Shown here in pieces: positions 16,601 through 25,500 of a stretch of DNA of 64,000 nucleotides. Position 1 is the stretch's first letter. Each line of letters opens with the position of its first letter. The DNA lies in NCBI RefSeq assembly GCF_003999995.1, contig NZ_RJAD01000003.1, positions 310,001 through 374,000 on the forward strand, read 5' to 3'. Source of the stretch: Microbacterium sulfonylureivorans. Its GTDB lineage: Bacteria > Actinomycetota > Actinomycetes > Actinomycetales > Microbacteriaceae. Under the pieces are notes generated by a model. It was not told where the DNA came from, ran no database searches, and saw nothing but the letters and a program-made list of their open reading frames with translations. A program made the translations under genes and the position numbers.

Positions 16601-18274
16601 AGCGGTGCCGCCGCCGGTGACCGTCGCCGCGGGAGCGCCTGACGTGAAGGTGACCGGAGGCGGCGTCACAACCGGGTCCACGAGGTTGACGCTTCCGTTG
16701 GCCGGTCCGAGGCTTGTCGTGGTGAGCGTCGGCGTCGTGGGGTACGCCATCGAACCCGTCGCAGTGTTGGTCCGCACCCCCGGCGACGTTCCCGACGACA
16801 GCGTGGTCCAGAACAGCAAGGTGAAAGGGCTGTTCGCGGTTCCTGACGGCGAGGTGTTCACCGGGAGGAGCGGTGACGATGTGGCTGTCGCAGCAGTGAT
16901 GGTCCGCCCCGCCGGTGCGGCGTACCAGGTGCCGTTGTTGACGACTACGGTTCCTGTGGTGCCGTTGTCCAGCGTGTAGTCGATGGTTGCCGGACCACCG
17001 GCGTTGACCTGAATCGCGCGAGTCGGCAAACCCGGTGGGTTGAGAGTGTTGTCGACGATGGTGCCGACACCGGTCACGTTCGACTGGTTGTTGACGGTCA
17101 CACCCCAGTAGCCGCTCGTTGTCGGTGCAGCGGGGGCGACCGGGATGTTCTGCGTCGCACCGGTCGAATAGCTCTTGGTGATGTTCGCCTTGGCGAATGG
17201 TTCACAGTTGCCCACCTGGACGTTCCGGCTGGCATTGGCGGTCTTCACCTGGCCGTCAAGGTAGGTGACGGTGTGCGAGAGGGTGAACGTCTCCGTCGCC
17301 AGACAGCCCGGCGCGGTCGTCGGGTACGCCGTCGTCGGGAATCGCACCACGACCGTCCTGGGGTCGTTCCACACGCCGCCGGCAGCGTTCACACCCGTCT
17401 CAGCGAACGTGACCGTGTGGGTGAGCGGGTTGTACACCCCGCCGGTGCTGGAAACGTACACCGCGTTCGGTGGCAGCTGAATCGTCGCGTCATAGGACTG
17501 CGCGCACGTGAGCCACGGCGAGCCCCGGTAGTTGGCGATCGTATAGTCCCAGGTGCCGCATCCGGAGAAGCTGTAGTGGGGCCACACCTGAACATCGGCG
17601 CCCGCTGCCACGGTGGTCGAGTTCCCGTTGAGCGCCGCAGACGGGTTCGGGACCGTGCTCTTCCATGTCGCGTTCGTGGTGCTCGTGGCGGGGTTGTCGG
17701 AATTCGCGGCCGAGATGGTCGCAGACGCCGTCACCGGCGAGCCGTTCAGGAAGTACGAGCCCGGCGCAGGAGCGTTCGCCGGGTTGGAGAAGATGTTGTA
17801 GCCGATGCTGAACGACCCGCTGGTACCCGCAGCCACGGTCCCCAGGTTCACGGACAGCCCGGTCGCGGGCGTGCCGGTGACAGCGGGAGCGGGCGTGTAC
17901 GGCGGGTTGAAGATGTACGTGGCGGTCTCACGGCGCTGCGTCCCGTAGAACGGGTCGACAGCCACTGCGGGGAGATCCACCTTCGTGCCCGTGCAGTCCG
18001 CGACGTTGCAGCTGTACGCGACGTTCACGTAGTAGTGCGTCATCGTCTGCGCATCCACGGTGCTGACCGGGTTCCCGGCGGCGTCCGTGATCGTGGTGAC
18101 GACCGACACCACAGCCGGACCCGCGGCGCTGGCGGCCGTGGCGGGGACGACGCCGAACACCAGGGCGACCGCCGCGAGCACGGCGCCGATTCGCTGAGGT
18201 CGAGTCCATAGCGTGAGCACTCGGGAGCGCGGTGCTCCCGTCGTCGGGCGGGCTGATCCGTGGTCTCGCTTCAC
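10631..18274 (-). CDS. Giant secreted repeat-domain surface protein with LATTG sorting signal
   Basis: About 2547 residues. GTG 18274 is chosen because AGAGG lies seven bases upstream and the result is a clean signal peptide (hydrophobic core from about 28, cleavage near AASA-AG). The order is: signal peptide; ~850 residues of beta-rich, Thr/Pro/Gly-rich domains, including one near 770-890 with the 'ITVKNTGNADLTGVNLYDVLP' style of DUF11/isopeptide adhesin domains; further DUF11-like domains to about 1170; six tandem ~195-residue units, each made of two cadherin-like modules; a last DUF11 domain; and the C-terminus DLATTGGELRAW, a membrane helix and RSRRR. LATTG fits the LAxTG motif of actinobacterial class E sortases. 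Repeated CDTS..P..C pairs suggest disulfides. It probably stands out from the cell wall as an adhesin or matrix protein. Ligand unknown. Confidence 0.88.
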   Translation of the reverse strand: MKRDHGSARPTTGAPRSRVLTLWTRPQRIGAVLAAVALVFGVVPATAASAAGPAVVSVVTTITDAAGNPVSTVDAQTMTHYYVNVAYSCNVADCTGTKVDLPAVAVDPFYGTQRRETATYIFNPPYTPAPAVTGTPATGLSVNLGTVAAGTSGSFSIGYNIFSNPANAPAPGSYFLNGSPVTASATISAANSDNPATSTTNATWKSTVPNPSAALNGNSTTVAAGADVQVWPHYSFSGCGTWDYTIANYRGSPWLTCAQSYDATIQLPPNAVYVSSTGGVYNPLTHTVTFAETGVNAAGGVWNDPRTVVVRFPTTAYPTTAPGCLATETFTLSHTVTYLDGQVKTANASRNVQVGNCEPFAKANITKSYSTGATQNIPVAPAAPTTSGYWGVTVNNQSNVTGVGTIVDNTLNPPGLPTRAIQVNAGGPATIDYTLDNGTTGTVVVNNGTWYAAPAGRTITAATATSSPLLPVNTSPSGTANSPFTLLFWTTLSSGTSPGVRTNTATGSMAYPTTPTLTTTSLGPANGSVNLVDPVVTPPPVTFTSGAPAATVTGGGTAVVGSEVTWRTTGSMTNVPAGSTIRPQYSFIAPLGWEILPNGASFATAAPAGTTFDYRTVTYNGTQRQAVVATWPTAVTGTITLPQLVVRSTPTLAAPAGVNTQTATALLGDAENSIVNTYTTNRYNDATDLDGDGATADAFARAEANTSLAATRGFAVTKEICRPETSAADGCDWISDPDIKVGVPPAATSIKYRITVKNTGNADLTGVNLYDVLPFIGDTGTSTATAGVPRGSTVKETLASVSNIDAGVTLAYSASTNPPRPEVYSGATTGDWTASLVGASALRATIASLPFAGSKSFVYEASLVGGSADQVACNSVAGAANLLAAIEPRAVCATTEESDLRIVAASRFPLQIGRVGAVPFTVTNLGGSATAPATAAFAVPSGVDIVDVGNAGWDCDAADTTGPTVVTCRPVAGDGVTARTLALDAPETLTFDLRPTASAASTTCVTGDIAGIYNDPNAANDTAVSCSTVTAASPEIDVTKTDGVDTVEVGAETTYTLTATNGLTGEALNGVLVTDTLPAGLEFVSASPGITVSGQEITWNVGSLTAAGTVGDGTATTGAAGSSAQATVTVRVLPGTKDTVVNTATVEASDPADGSVTLSDTASDTDSVVNVFTALDPAETTPQNTAVTTALADIVTAAGAPLDPASATAQTAPQHGAITIDPATGAVTYTPDAGYAGPDAYEIRVCDTSAPVQCTVAGATVTVEQNTVTAVDDDATTSVGAAVTTDVRANDTSASGQSLAFPTVTVAGANGTATVQGDGTVTYAPDAGFSGADAYTYEVCDTSSPTPVCDTATVDVLMHNVFVDGPAADANGGIGTAQNTPVTTPLADIVTTTGAALDATTVAEVDAPRHGSISIDPVTGAVTYTPQTGYGGTDTYEVSVCDTAAPQECHSVIVGITVPPNVVTAVDDDAQTLTGQAVTTDVRANDESESAQPFAPPTIITAPDHGAAVVNGDGTVTYTPAPGYSGTDSYRYELCDTSFPVASCDSATVTVTMGNVFVDGPAAAANAGVDTAQNTAVTTPLDDIVTTLGAPVDPTEVTQVTAPQHGSISIAASGAVTYTPTAGYSGPDAYTVHVCDTATPSQCHDVTVGVTVAANVVTAVDDPAATTADQPVTTPVLANDTSASGQPLAIPTVTAQPAGGTVTVNGAGALVYTPDDAFSGADSYAYEICDTSAPTPVCDTATVTVDVANVFVDGPAAAANDGIGTTQNVAVTTPLADILTADGSPVDATTVTEATSPQHGSIAVDPATGAVTYTPTPGYSGADAYTVTACDGATPQECHDVTVAVEVADNVVTAVDDVATTEAGQDVVTDVRGNDTSASGQAFAIPTVTNESSSGATAVNADGTITFTPAAAWSGATSYTYEVCDTSTPDPVCDTAEVAVTVDNVFAEGTAAASRDGITVAHNGAITAVLADIVTASGASLDPTTMAQESAPSHGDLTIDPVTGDVTYTPTAGYAGPDSFAVEVCDTATPQQCRSVTVAAQVEPNTVSAENDAAATDAGQSVASDVRANDTSASGQSFALPSVTAQAANGVAAVNGDGTITYTPNASFSGTDEYTYEVCDTSHPDPVCDTATVSLEIANVFIHGPAAEENIGVEVAQNSSVTTPLADIVTAAGMPLDPATTTEVTAPEHGSITIGATAGRLGFAAPAAGGGAVTYTPAPGYSGPDSYEVTVCDTATPQECDTVVIAVRVLPNTVAAPDHAIATRVDETAEPLDVHAGASSASGQPFAAPPAVTAEPEHGTVVVNADDTITYTPDAGYDGADAFTYELCDTSSPTPVCDTGVVNVTVEPVADLAVTKTLDVLAVVASKPISYLIATTNNGPSVATDVRTVDPIPAGILNPVGAPDDAVPGADCETRPTLASDLEGLAPEYGPYSLASHPNVVECTYPELPVGVTIYDTIVGTVDPALAAGADVVNQAVALSAAYDPVLADNLAAAEGDVVVLPPVISDLATTGGELRAWVLVAGLAALIAGAGCLIVAVVRSRRRSTI
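10735..10760 (-). other. Sortase signal LATTG of the giant surface protein
   Basis: The coding strand reads Leu-Ala-Thr-Thr-Gly-Gly immediately before a 20-residue hydrophobic helix and an Arg-rich tail. The LPxTG-like order (motif, helix, positive charges) and the Ala at position two point to a class E sortase. No sortase gene is in the window. Confidence 0.7.
11230..14770 (-). repeat. Six tandem ~585-bp units inside the surface-protein gene
   Basis: Each unit begins with an Asn-Val-Phe-(Val/Ala/Ile)-(Asp/Glu/His)-Gly block (near 14764, 14197, 13605, 13025, 12440 and 11855) and contains two ~97-residue modules. Both modules share '(T/P)xxGYxGxDxY...CDTxxPxxC', the Tandem-95/cadherin-like pattern. 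The DNA copies have diverged clearly while the protein pattern is kept, so the array is old and under selection rather than a recent slippage product. Confidence 0.8.
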
Positions 18275-18769
18275 TGCTCTACCTCTTCGTTCCGGGCATG
18301 GCCGTGGGTCCTGCTGACCTCTGAGAGTCCACGCCCGTGGTCTTGTTACGCGAATCACCCCGACGAGATGCGATCCGCCGCACGAGCCGGGCGCTCCTCG
18401 CTCCCGCAGGCACGCCGAACGGCGCCGACGGAACGGGATGCCGCGTCAGAGGCGATGCAGAAAGCTCCAAGTCCATTCCCCCCGGGTGGATCGGTCAGGT
18501 GTGCAAAGAGGCGGCGGCGGATGCGCCGCCCGCCCCCGGTCCGTCGCGCGCGGGCGCTCGGGCGGGCTGAGCAGCGAGGACGGGGCCGGATGCGGCGGCG
18601 ATGCCTGCGCGGTGCGCGGCCGATTCTCGGCGGCGGGCCGTCGCTGATGTCGGTCGTCTCATGGCCCTCCCTCCAAGAAACTCGCCCCTGGCCCAACTCG
18701 CCGGGGCGTGGCCAGCGTCCCGAGGAGCAGAACGGATCGTCAAGGGACAGCGCTCCGCTGGAGGCCAAT

Positions 18770-18788
18770 CTCATCCGTTGAGGATGAG
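18770..18788. promoter_or_regulatory. Candidate operator dyad upstream of the LuxR-type regulator
   Basis: CTCATCC and GGATGAG form a perfect 7-bp inverted repeat around GTTGA, ~80 bp before the regulator's start. It could be an autoregulatory or surface-protein control site; no binding evidence. Confidence 0.3.
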
Positions 18789-18851
18789 GTCTGCGCCGTC
18801 CGCGGAAATCGCCGCGTTTCGCGCGTGTTCGGATATCGTGCACGATCGCCT

Positions 18852-18857
18852 TATACT
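18852..18857 (+). promoter_or_regulatory. Candidate leaderless promoter -10 of the LuxR-type regulator
   Basis: TATACT ends seven bases before ATG 18865, so transcription would start at or next to the start codon. TTCGGA near 18828 is a weak -35. Confidence 0.45.
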
Positions 18858-18864
18858 CACCGGG

Positions 18865-21432
18865 ATGTCGCTCGCCGCCACCTCGTCCTTCCCCTGGACG
18901 CGATTCAGACCGCCCGAGACACAGCGGGGCGCTCTCGCGCGGCCTCGACTCACGGCGCTCCTCGACGATGCCGTCGCGTCCGAGCGCATCACGGTCGTCT
19001 CGGCGCCGAGCGGATACGGCAAGACCTCCGCGGTGAGCATGTGGGCGGCGTCCCGACCCGAACCGGTCGCCTGGCTGAGCCTGAGCGTGTATGACGCCGA
19101 CCCGGCGCAACTCGGACTGAGCGTGATCGAGGCGCTCCAGTCATCCGCCCGCCGCGGACCTTCGTCGGTCGCACCGCTGCTGGGAGTCGACCCCCAGGCC
19201 GAGGTGACCGGAGACACGTATCGGGCGCTCTGCGAGGCCCTCGCCGAGATCGAGGGGACGACGGTGCTGGTCGTCGACGACGCCCATCGGACGGGCGACG
19301 CGCTGAGCGAGAGCCTGCTGGGTGCGCTCATCGACTCGGCGCCGGACTCGCTCCGCATCGTCCTGGTCGGCACGCCCGCACTCGAGATCAGCCTGTCCCG
19401 CCACATCCTGAGCACGTACGCGAAGACGGTGAGCGCCGACGACCTCGCGTTCGACGCGACCGAGATCGCCGCCCTGGCGGCCGGTACGCGCTTCGAGCAC
19501 GACGACGGCGCCCTCCTGCGCGAGACGCGCGGATGGCCGATCGCCGTCCGCGCGGTGCTGGTCGGCGGCGCGTACCCGTCAGCGCTCGAACCCGGTTCCC
19601 GGCCGCGGCTCCTGCACGAGTACGTCCGCGACTTCGTCCTCCGCTCGCTGCCGCCTCAGCTCACCGACTTCGTGCTGGCCACCACGGTCCGCCCGGACGT
19701 CACGGCGAGCCTGGCGGCGGCGCTGTCGGGTCGCCCCGACGCCGGCGGACTCCTCGAGCAGGCAGTCAAGCTGGGGCTCTTCCTCGACCGCTTCCGCTCG
19801 GGCCGTCGCACGGCATACCGGTGGCACCCCGTGTTCGCCCAGGAGTGCCGCGCCATCCTGGCGGCCACCGACCCCGAGCGCCTGACGCTGCTGCAGAAGA
19901 CGGCCGCCCGTTTCCTCAGCGACGTCGACCCGCTCGCCTCCGCCGCCCACTGGCTCGAGGCCGGCGAGGCGGAGTGCGCACTGGAGGTGCTCCTCGACGG
20001 ATGGGTCACCGCCGTCGTCGGCACGGAGGCGGCCGCACTGGATCGCCTCTGCATCGAGCTGCCCGCTCCCCTGCGCACCGACCCGCGGGTCATGCTCATC
20101 CGCGCCTGCGCGCAGGACGTGCTCGGCGGCAGCACCCATGCGAAGCTCCTGTTCGCTCAGGCCGAAGCGGCCGCGGCCGAGCGCCCGGCCCTCCCGCGCT
20201 ACGACAGCACGCTCGCGCTGACCCGCCTGTTCCTGCTGGACCAGCGCGCGGATGTCGCGGCTGCGAGCGCCGACGTCCGCGCACGGCTGTCCGCGGCGGC
20301 ACCCGGCCACCGTCGCACCCGCGCGGCGGTGCTCTACCTGCTCGGCTGGGCTGAACTCCGACATCGCGGCGACCCCGCCGCGATCGTGGAGCTCCTGCAG
20401 TCGGCCCTGCGCGAAGCGGACGCCATCGGGGATGTGCACCTGGCCCGTCGGGCCGCCAGCCAGCTCGCCTTCGCGCAGGCGTGGGGCGGTCACCTGAAAC
20501 GCGCGCGCACCACGCTGTCGATGCTCGGCAACGGATCGGCAGAGGATCCGGGGCCGTGGGGCTACTACGCCGGTGAGGGCGCGGGCTCCGCCGCCGGATT
20601 CGTCGCGTACTGGGCGAATGACCTCGAAGACGCCGACCGCGAATTCTCGCGCGTGATCGACGGTGGCGGCGCCGCACGGGCCTTCGCGGGAATCGCGCGC
20701 ATGATGCTCGCGTTCACAGCGGCGGCGATGAACGACCCTCTCGTCCAGCGGCGCGCGGCGCGAGAGCTCGCCGCCATGCCGAAGATCGAGACCCACGGCC
20801 TCTCCTGGCCGGCGTTCCGGCTCGCGGCATCCGCTGTCCTCGAGGAGGCAGCCGGCAATCGGGCGCGTGCGATGGCGCTGGCGCGCTCACAGGCGGAGGC
20901 GACCGACGTTCCCCTCGTCGCGGTCACCCTCTCGGGAATCCTGCGTCGCGGCGGCGAAGTCACAAGTGCCCTGCGCCTGATCGAGAATCAGCGCGCATAC
21001 GCGGACATCGCGTACGTGCACGTCGCTCAGCTCACGACCTCGGCCGTGCTTCAGGAGCGCCGCGACGACCTCACCGGAGCCCACGGCCTTCTCGACGAGG
21101 CGCTGCGCCTGGCGTCGCGCGAAGGCATCCGCAAGCCGTTCTGTGAGGACGACCCGGTGATCCGCCGGATGCTCGGCGAGCACCTCAGGTGGGGCACCGC
21201 GCACGAGGAGCTCATCGCGTCGTTCCTGGCACCGCAGGAGCCGCCGACGATCCGCGGCAAGCTGACGTCGATGGAACGGGCGGTTCTCGAGCGCCTGCGC
21301 ACCGATGCGACCGTCATCGAGATCGCCGACACCCTCGGCATCTCGGTGAACACCGTCAAGACCCACCAGCGCGCGATCTACCGCAAGCTCGGAGCGTCGA
21401 CGCGCCGCGAAGCCGTCCGGCTCCTGCACTGA
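18865..21432 (+). CDS. LuxR-family regulator of the MalT/LAL type (large ATP-binding)
   Basis: An 855-residue STAND-type activator. The Walker A motif SAPSGYGKTS is at about 46-55, Walker B is TVLVVDDAHR near 135, then winged-helix and TPR-like Ala-rich helical repeats fill the middle (about 330-770), and the C-terminus has a LuxR/GerE HTH: LTSMERAVLERLRT..IAD TLGISVNTVKTHQRAIYRKLG. Such proteins bind an inducer through the helical repeats, oligomerise with ATP and activate nearby promoters. A longer frame reaches 18601, but ATG 18865 gives the normal N-terminus (FPWTRFRPPE) and has a -10 box placed for leaderless transcription. It is divergent from the giant surface-protein gene, a likely but unproven target. 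Confidence 0.85.
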   Translation: MSLAATSSFPWTRFRPPETQRGALARPRLTALLDDAVASERITVVSAPSGYGKTSAVSMWAASRPEPVAWLSLSVYDADPAQLGLSVIEALQSSARRGPSSVAPLLGVDPQAEVTGDTYRALCEALAEIEGTTVLVVDDAHRTGDALSESLLGALIDSAPDSLRIVLVGTPALEISLSRHILSTYAKTVSADDLAFDATEIAALAAGTRFEHDDGALLRETRGWPIAVRAVLVGGAYPSALEPGSRPRLLHEYVRDFVLRSLPPQLTDFVLATTVRPDVTASLAAALSGRPDAGGLLEQAVKLGLFLDRFRSGRRTAYRWHPVFAQECRAILAATDPERLTLLQKTAARFLSDVDPLASAAHWLEAGEAECALEVLLDGWVTAVVGTEAAALDRLCIELPAPLRTDPRVMLIRACAQDVLGGSTHAKLLFAQAEAAAAERPALPRYDSTLALTRLFLLDQRADVAAASADVRARLSAAAPGHRRTRAAVLYLLGWAELRHRGDPAAIVELLQSALREADAIGDVHLARRAASQLAFAQAWGGHLKRARTTLSMLGNGSAEDPGPWGYYAGEGAGSAAGFVAYWANDLEDADREFSRVIDGGGAARAFAGIARMMLAFTAAAMNDPLVQRRAARELAAMPKIETHGLSWPAFRLAASAVLEEAAGNRARAMALARSQAEATDVPLVAVTLSGILRRGGEVTSALRLIENQRAYADIAYVHVAQLTTSAVLQERRDDLTGAHGLLDEALRLASREGIRKPFCEDDPVIRRMLGEHLRWGTAHEELIASFLAPQEPPTIRGKLTSMERAVLERLRTDATVIEIADTLGISVNTVKTHQRAIYRKLGASTRREAVRLLH

Positions 21433-21489
21433 CCCCGATCGCCGGGGTGCACACGCACCGGGAGGCGCGCGCCGGGTCGACGCGCCGGG

Positions 21490-21891
21490 TCAGACGATGG
21501 TCTCGCCGCACACCCCGCACACACCGGTCGAGGGGACCTCGACCCAGCACGTCGGGCAGACCGCACGCGGGCGATCCTCGACCGAGGTGGGTCGGCGCGG
21601 AGCCGTCGTGCGACGCTCGCTGCTGCCTGCCGCCCGTCGGGCGGGTGCCGCGGCGACGGGCTTCGGCGCCGGGATCGCGGGCAGGTGCGTCTGGCAGTAG
21701 AACCGGACGTAGCCGCCGTGCTGCTTCGGGTGGCGGTGCTTGACCGCCCAGAGCTCGGTGCGCGGCAGCGGCTCGGAGTCGCCTCCGCAGACCGAGCAGC
21801 GAGTGGCCTCGCCCGGGGAGACCTCGGCGACGAGAGTGGGGGTCTCGAATGCGAGGTCGTCTCGCCAATCGGAGGACGCGACGACCTTCAT
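21490..21891 (-). CDS. Small protein with two Cys-pair zinc-ribbon motifs
   Basis: A 133-residue protein. Near the N-terminus CSVCGGDSEPLP and a later YCQTHLP give one candidate Cys/His cluster; the C-terminus CPTCWVEVPSTGVCGVCGETIV reads as a four-Cys zinc ribbon. The middle is a basic Ala/Arg/Pro linker. ATG 21891 is preceded by GAAGGG at good distance. I do not recognise a specific family; zinc-ribbon proteins of this sort commonly bind nucleic acid or act as adaptors. Confidence 0.65.
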   Translation of the reverse strand: MKVVASSDWRDDLAFETPTLVAEVSPGEATRCSVCGGDSEPLPRTELWAVKHRHPKQHGGYVRFYCQTHLPAIPAPKPVAAAPARRAAGSSERRTTAPRRPTSVEDRPRAVCPTCWVEVPSTGVCGVCGETIV

Positions 21892-22132
21892 GGAAATTCC
21901 CTTCTCGGGCTTCGGGATGGGCGGCACGATGGCACCGCTGTTCCGAAGCGACTGTTCGAGGTTACCTGCCGCGGCTGAACGCGGAGTGCACGGGCGGATG
22001 CCGGGGGCCGAAGCATCCGCTCATCGCGCGAAGCGCTCGCGCGGCGGAGTCGACACCCGCTGTTCGCGGCGCGTTCATCGGCGGTGCGTAGTGTCCGTTC
22101 ACCGCATCGCCGGACGCCGCGCAGGAGGACCG

Positions 22133-22531
22133 ATGAAGGAGATCACCGACCTCACCGAGGAGGAGGCCGACTGGGTCGCCGGTCACGTCGCGACCCTGGA
22201 GCGTCTCGACGTCGCCCTCGATCCCGTCGCGCTCGACGCCTACCTCGAGCGGGCGCGCGCTTCGGCGGGCGCGCAGGACCCCACGCCGCTCGTGAACCTC
22301 GTCGGCGCCGGAGTCGGCCAGATCCTCGCCGAGCGGCTGGGACTGCGATGGGTGACGGTCGTGGACAAGCACGGGACCCGGCCGGCGCTCTACGGCGACG
22401 CGAAGAAGACGGTGGTGTTCCCGCTGGATGCCGTCGCCCGGCGCTGGGAGGGCGGCTCGGTCGGTCTCGCCCAGTACGTCGCGGAGACCGGGGCGATGAT
22501 CGTGCGGCTGCGGGCGCCGAAGGCGGTCTGA
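22133..22531 (+). CDS. DUF3806-like hypothetical protein
   Basis: A 132-residue soluble protein with the pattern of DUF3806 (VNLVGAGVGQILAERLGLRWVTVVDKHGTRPALYG followed by VVFPLDAVARRWEGG). No catalytic motif is evident. ATG 22133 has GCAGGAGG directly upstream. It converges on dnaE2 with a 52-bp gap. Confidence 0.7.
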   Translation: MKEITDLTEEEADWVAGHVATLERLDVALDPVALDAYLERARASAGAQDPTPLVNLVGAGVGQILAERLGLRWVTVVDKHGTRPALYGDAKKTVVFPLDAVARRWEGGSVGLAQYVAETGAMIVRLRAPKAV

Positions 22532-22583
22532 CGCGCGGAGGTCCGTGCGCCGACGCGGAACGCGGGTGACCGGCTGCCGCACG

Positions 22584-25500
22584 TCATCGGAAGTCCCGGG
22601 ACTGGTGGTGCACCCCCACTCGCAGGTCTTCGAACCTGTCGGCGAGGAGGTTCGTGACGCCCTCGACCGAGCGCTCCAGCATCCCGCGCACGATCAGCGC
22701 CGGTGCGTCGCGCACCACCCGCCGATAGCGGTTCCAGACCCCCACCGAGCAGATCACGTTGACGAGTCCGTGCTCGTCCTCGAGATTGATGAAGGTGACA
22801 CCGGATGCCGTGGCCGGCCGCTGCCGGTGGGTCACGAGTCCCGCCACCTCGATGCGGCGTCCGACGTCGTGGGTGCGCAGCTCACGCGACGTGAGCACGC
22901 CGCGGGCGTCGAGCCCGGAGCGGTAGTGGGTCATCGGGTGGTCGTCGGTCGAGACCCCGGTCGCCCACAGATCGGCGGCGAGCCGCTCGTAGCTCGTCGG
23001 ATCGGTGAACAGCGGCGGCTGCACCGACACGAGCGAGTCGGGAAGGAACTCCGGCCGGTCGAGCGCCGCCGACCCGGCGAGCCAGATCGCCTCGCGCCGT
23101 GCGAGCCCGAGGGCGTCGAACGCCCCCGCGGTCGCGAGCGCCTCGAGCTGGGCGGCGGTCACGCTGGTGCGTCGGACGAGGTCGCGGAGGTCGCGGAAAG
23201 GCCCGCCCGCCTCACGGGCGGCGACGATGCGCTCGGCGACCTTGGCCCCGATCCCCTTGACGCCGGCGAGGCCGAGCCGCACCGAGAAGCGCCTGTCACG
23301 GCGGTGGGCGGCGGACTCGTCGGGAGCGTGCAGGTCGAACTCCCCCACCGGTGGCTGGGTGCGGGCGGCGCACTCGTCTCTACCCGTCGGCGCGGGCTCG
23401 GCATCGGAGCCCTCGACCGGCTCGAGCACCGCCTCGACCCCCGACAGATGCAGGTCGGGGCGGCGCACCTCGACGCCGTGGCGCCGGGCATCCGACACCA
23501 GCGTGCCCGGAGAGTAGAACCCCATCGGCTGCGCGCGCAGCAGCCCCGCGAGGAACGCCGCCGGATAGTGCAGCTTGATCCACGAGCTCGCGTACACGAG
23601 CAGCGCGAACGACAGCGAGTGGGACTCCGCGAACCCGAAGTTCGCGAACGCCTGGATCTTGGCGTAGATCGCGTCGGCGTCCTCGCCCACCAGCCCGTTC
23701 TCGGCCATGCCCGCGTACAGCTTCTCCTTCAGCGACTCGATCCGCTCGACCCCGCGCTTGGAGCCCATCGCCCGCCGCAGCAGGTCGGCGTCCTCGCCGC
23801 TGAGTCCGCCGACCGCCATGCCCATCTGCATGAGCTGCTCCTGGAACACCGGGATGCCGAGCGTGCGCTCGAGCACGGGCTCGAGCTTCTCGTGGGCGTA
23901 GGTGACCTTCTCGAGCCCGAGCTTGCGCCGCACGAACGGGTGCACCGCGCCGCCCTGGATCGGCCCGGGGCGGATGAGCGCGATCTCGATCACCAGGTCG
24001 TAGAACCGTCTCGGCTGCAGGCGCGGCAGGAGCCCCATCTGCGCACGCGACTCGACCTGGAACACCCCGATCGAATCCGCACGGCACAGCATATCGTAGA
24101 CCGCCTTCTCCTCCTTCGGCAGCGTGGAGAGCTCCCAGTCCTCGCCCGTCGAGGCGCGGATCATGTCGAAGCAGTACTGCAGGGCGGCCAGCATCCCGAG
24201 CCCCAGCAGGTCGAACTTCACGAGCCCCATCCAGGCGGCGTCGTCCTTGTCCCACTGGATCACCGTGCGGTTCTCCATGCGGGCGTGCTCGATCGGCACG
24301 ACCTCCCCCACCGGCCGGTCGGTGAGCACCATCCCGCCGGAGTGGATGCCGAGATGCCGCGGAGCCTTCAGCAGCTCGCCGGCGAACTCGAGGACGCGAT
24401 CCGGGATGTCGTGGCCCGGCCCTGTCTGGAGGCTCGCACCCCACCCCTCGACCTGCTTCGACCAGGCATCCTGCTGACCGGGCGAATGCCCGAGCGCCTT
24501 CGCCATGTCGCGCACGGCGTTCTTGGGCCGGTACTGGATGACGTTGGCGACCTGCGCGGCGCGCTGGCGCCCGTACTGCCCGTACACCCACTGGATGATC
24601 TCCTCGCGGCGGTCGGAGTCGAAGTCGACGTCGATGTCGGGCTCCTCGTCGCGCAGGCTCGACAGGAACCGCTCGAACGGCAGGTCGTACGCGATCGCGT
24701 CCACCGCGGTGATGTCGAGCAGGTAGCAGATGGCGCTGTTGGCCGCGGAGCCGCGGCCCTGGCACAGGATGCCGCGGCGCCGCGCCTCCTGCACGATGCC
24801 GTGGACGATCAGGAAGTAGCCGGGGAAGTCCTTCAGCTCGATGACCCCCAGCTCCTTCTCGATGCGGGCCCGGTCCTTCTCGGACAGGTCGGGGTACTTG
24901 CGGGGCACCGCCTCCCACACGAGGTGACGCAGCCACGACATCGGCGTGTGCCCCTCGGGGACCTCCTGCTTCGGCAGCGCGGGCTTGGCACGGCGGAGGG
25001 GAAAGGCGAGCTCGTCCGCCAGCACGACGGTGCGGGCCACGGCATCGGGGTGGCGCACGAACCGCTCCGCCATCTCCGCCCCGCTGCGCAGGTGCGCGCC
25101 GGCGTGGGCCGGCAGCCAGCCGTCGAGCTCGTCGAGCCCCCGGTTCGCGCGCACCGCCGCGACCGCGGCGGCCAGCAGCTGACGCCTCGGCACCGCGTAG
25201 TGGACGTTGTTCGTCGCGAGCAGCGGCAGCCGGCGCTCGCGCGCAAGGCCGACCAGCACGTCGTTGTCGCGCGTGTCGAGCGGATTGCCGTGGTCGATCA
25301 GCTCGACGTGCACGGCGTCGCGCCCGAAAAGGGCGACGAGGCGGTCGAGCTCGCGGGACGCGGCATCCGCTCCCCCGTCGGCGAGCGCGCGCCGCACCGC
25401 GCCCTTGCGACATCCGGTGAGCACGGCCCACTCGCCCGCTGCCTGCGCGGCGAGCTCGTCGAGGTCGTACACCGGACGCCCCTTCTCGGCCCCCTGCAGC

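Larger units (their letters stand above)
18275..18864. other. 590-bp divergent region, no gene seen
   Basis: It lies between the surface-protein start and the LuxR-type regulator. Open frames here are antisense or weak and have no ribosome site. It contains a 7-bp inverted repeat CTCATCC/GGATGAG at 18770-18788 with a 5-bp loop, a CCACGCCCGTGG palindrome near 18335, and a GGCGGCGGATGCGCCGCC hairpin near 18511. For two large divergent genes this is an unusually long control region. Confidence 0.45.

Noticed and set aside
18601-18864. N-terminal extension of the LuxR-type regulator
   Set aside because: The extra ~88 residues are unlike the family, and the -10 box for the ATG at 18865 lies inside them.
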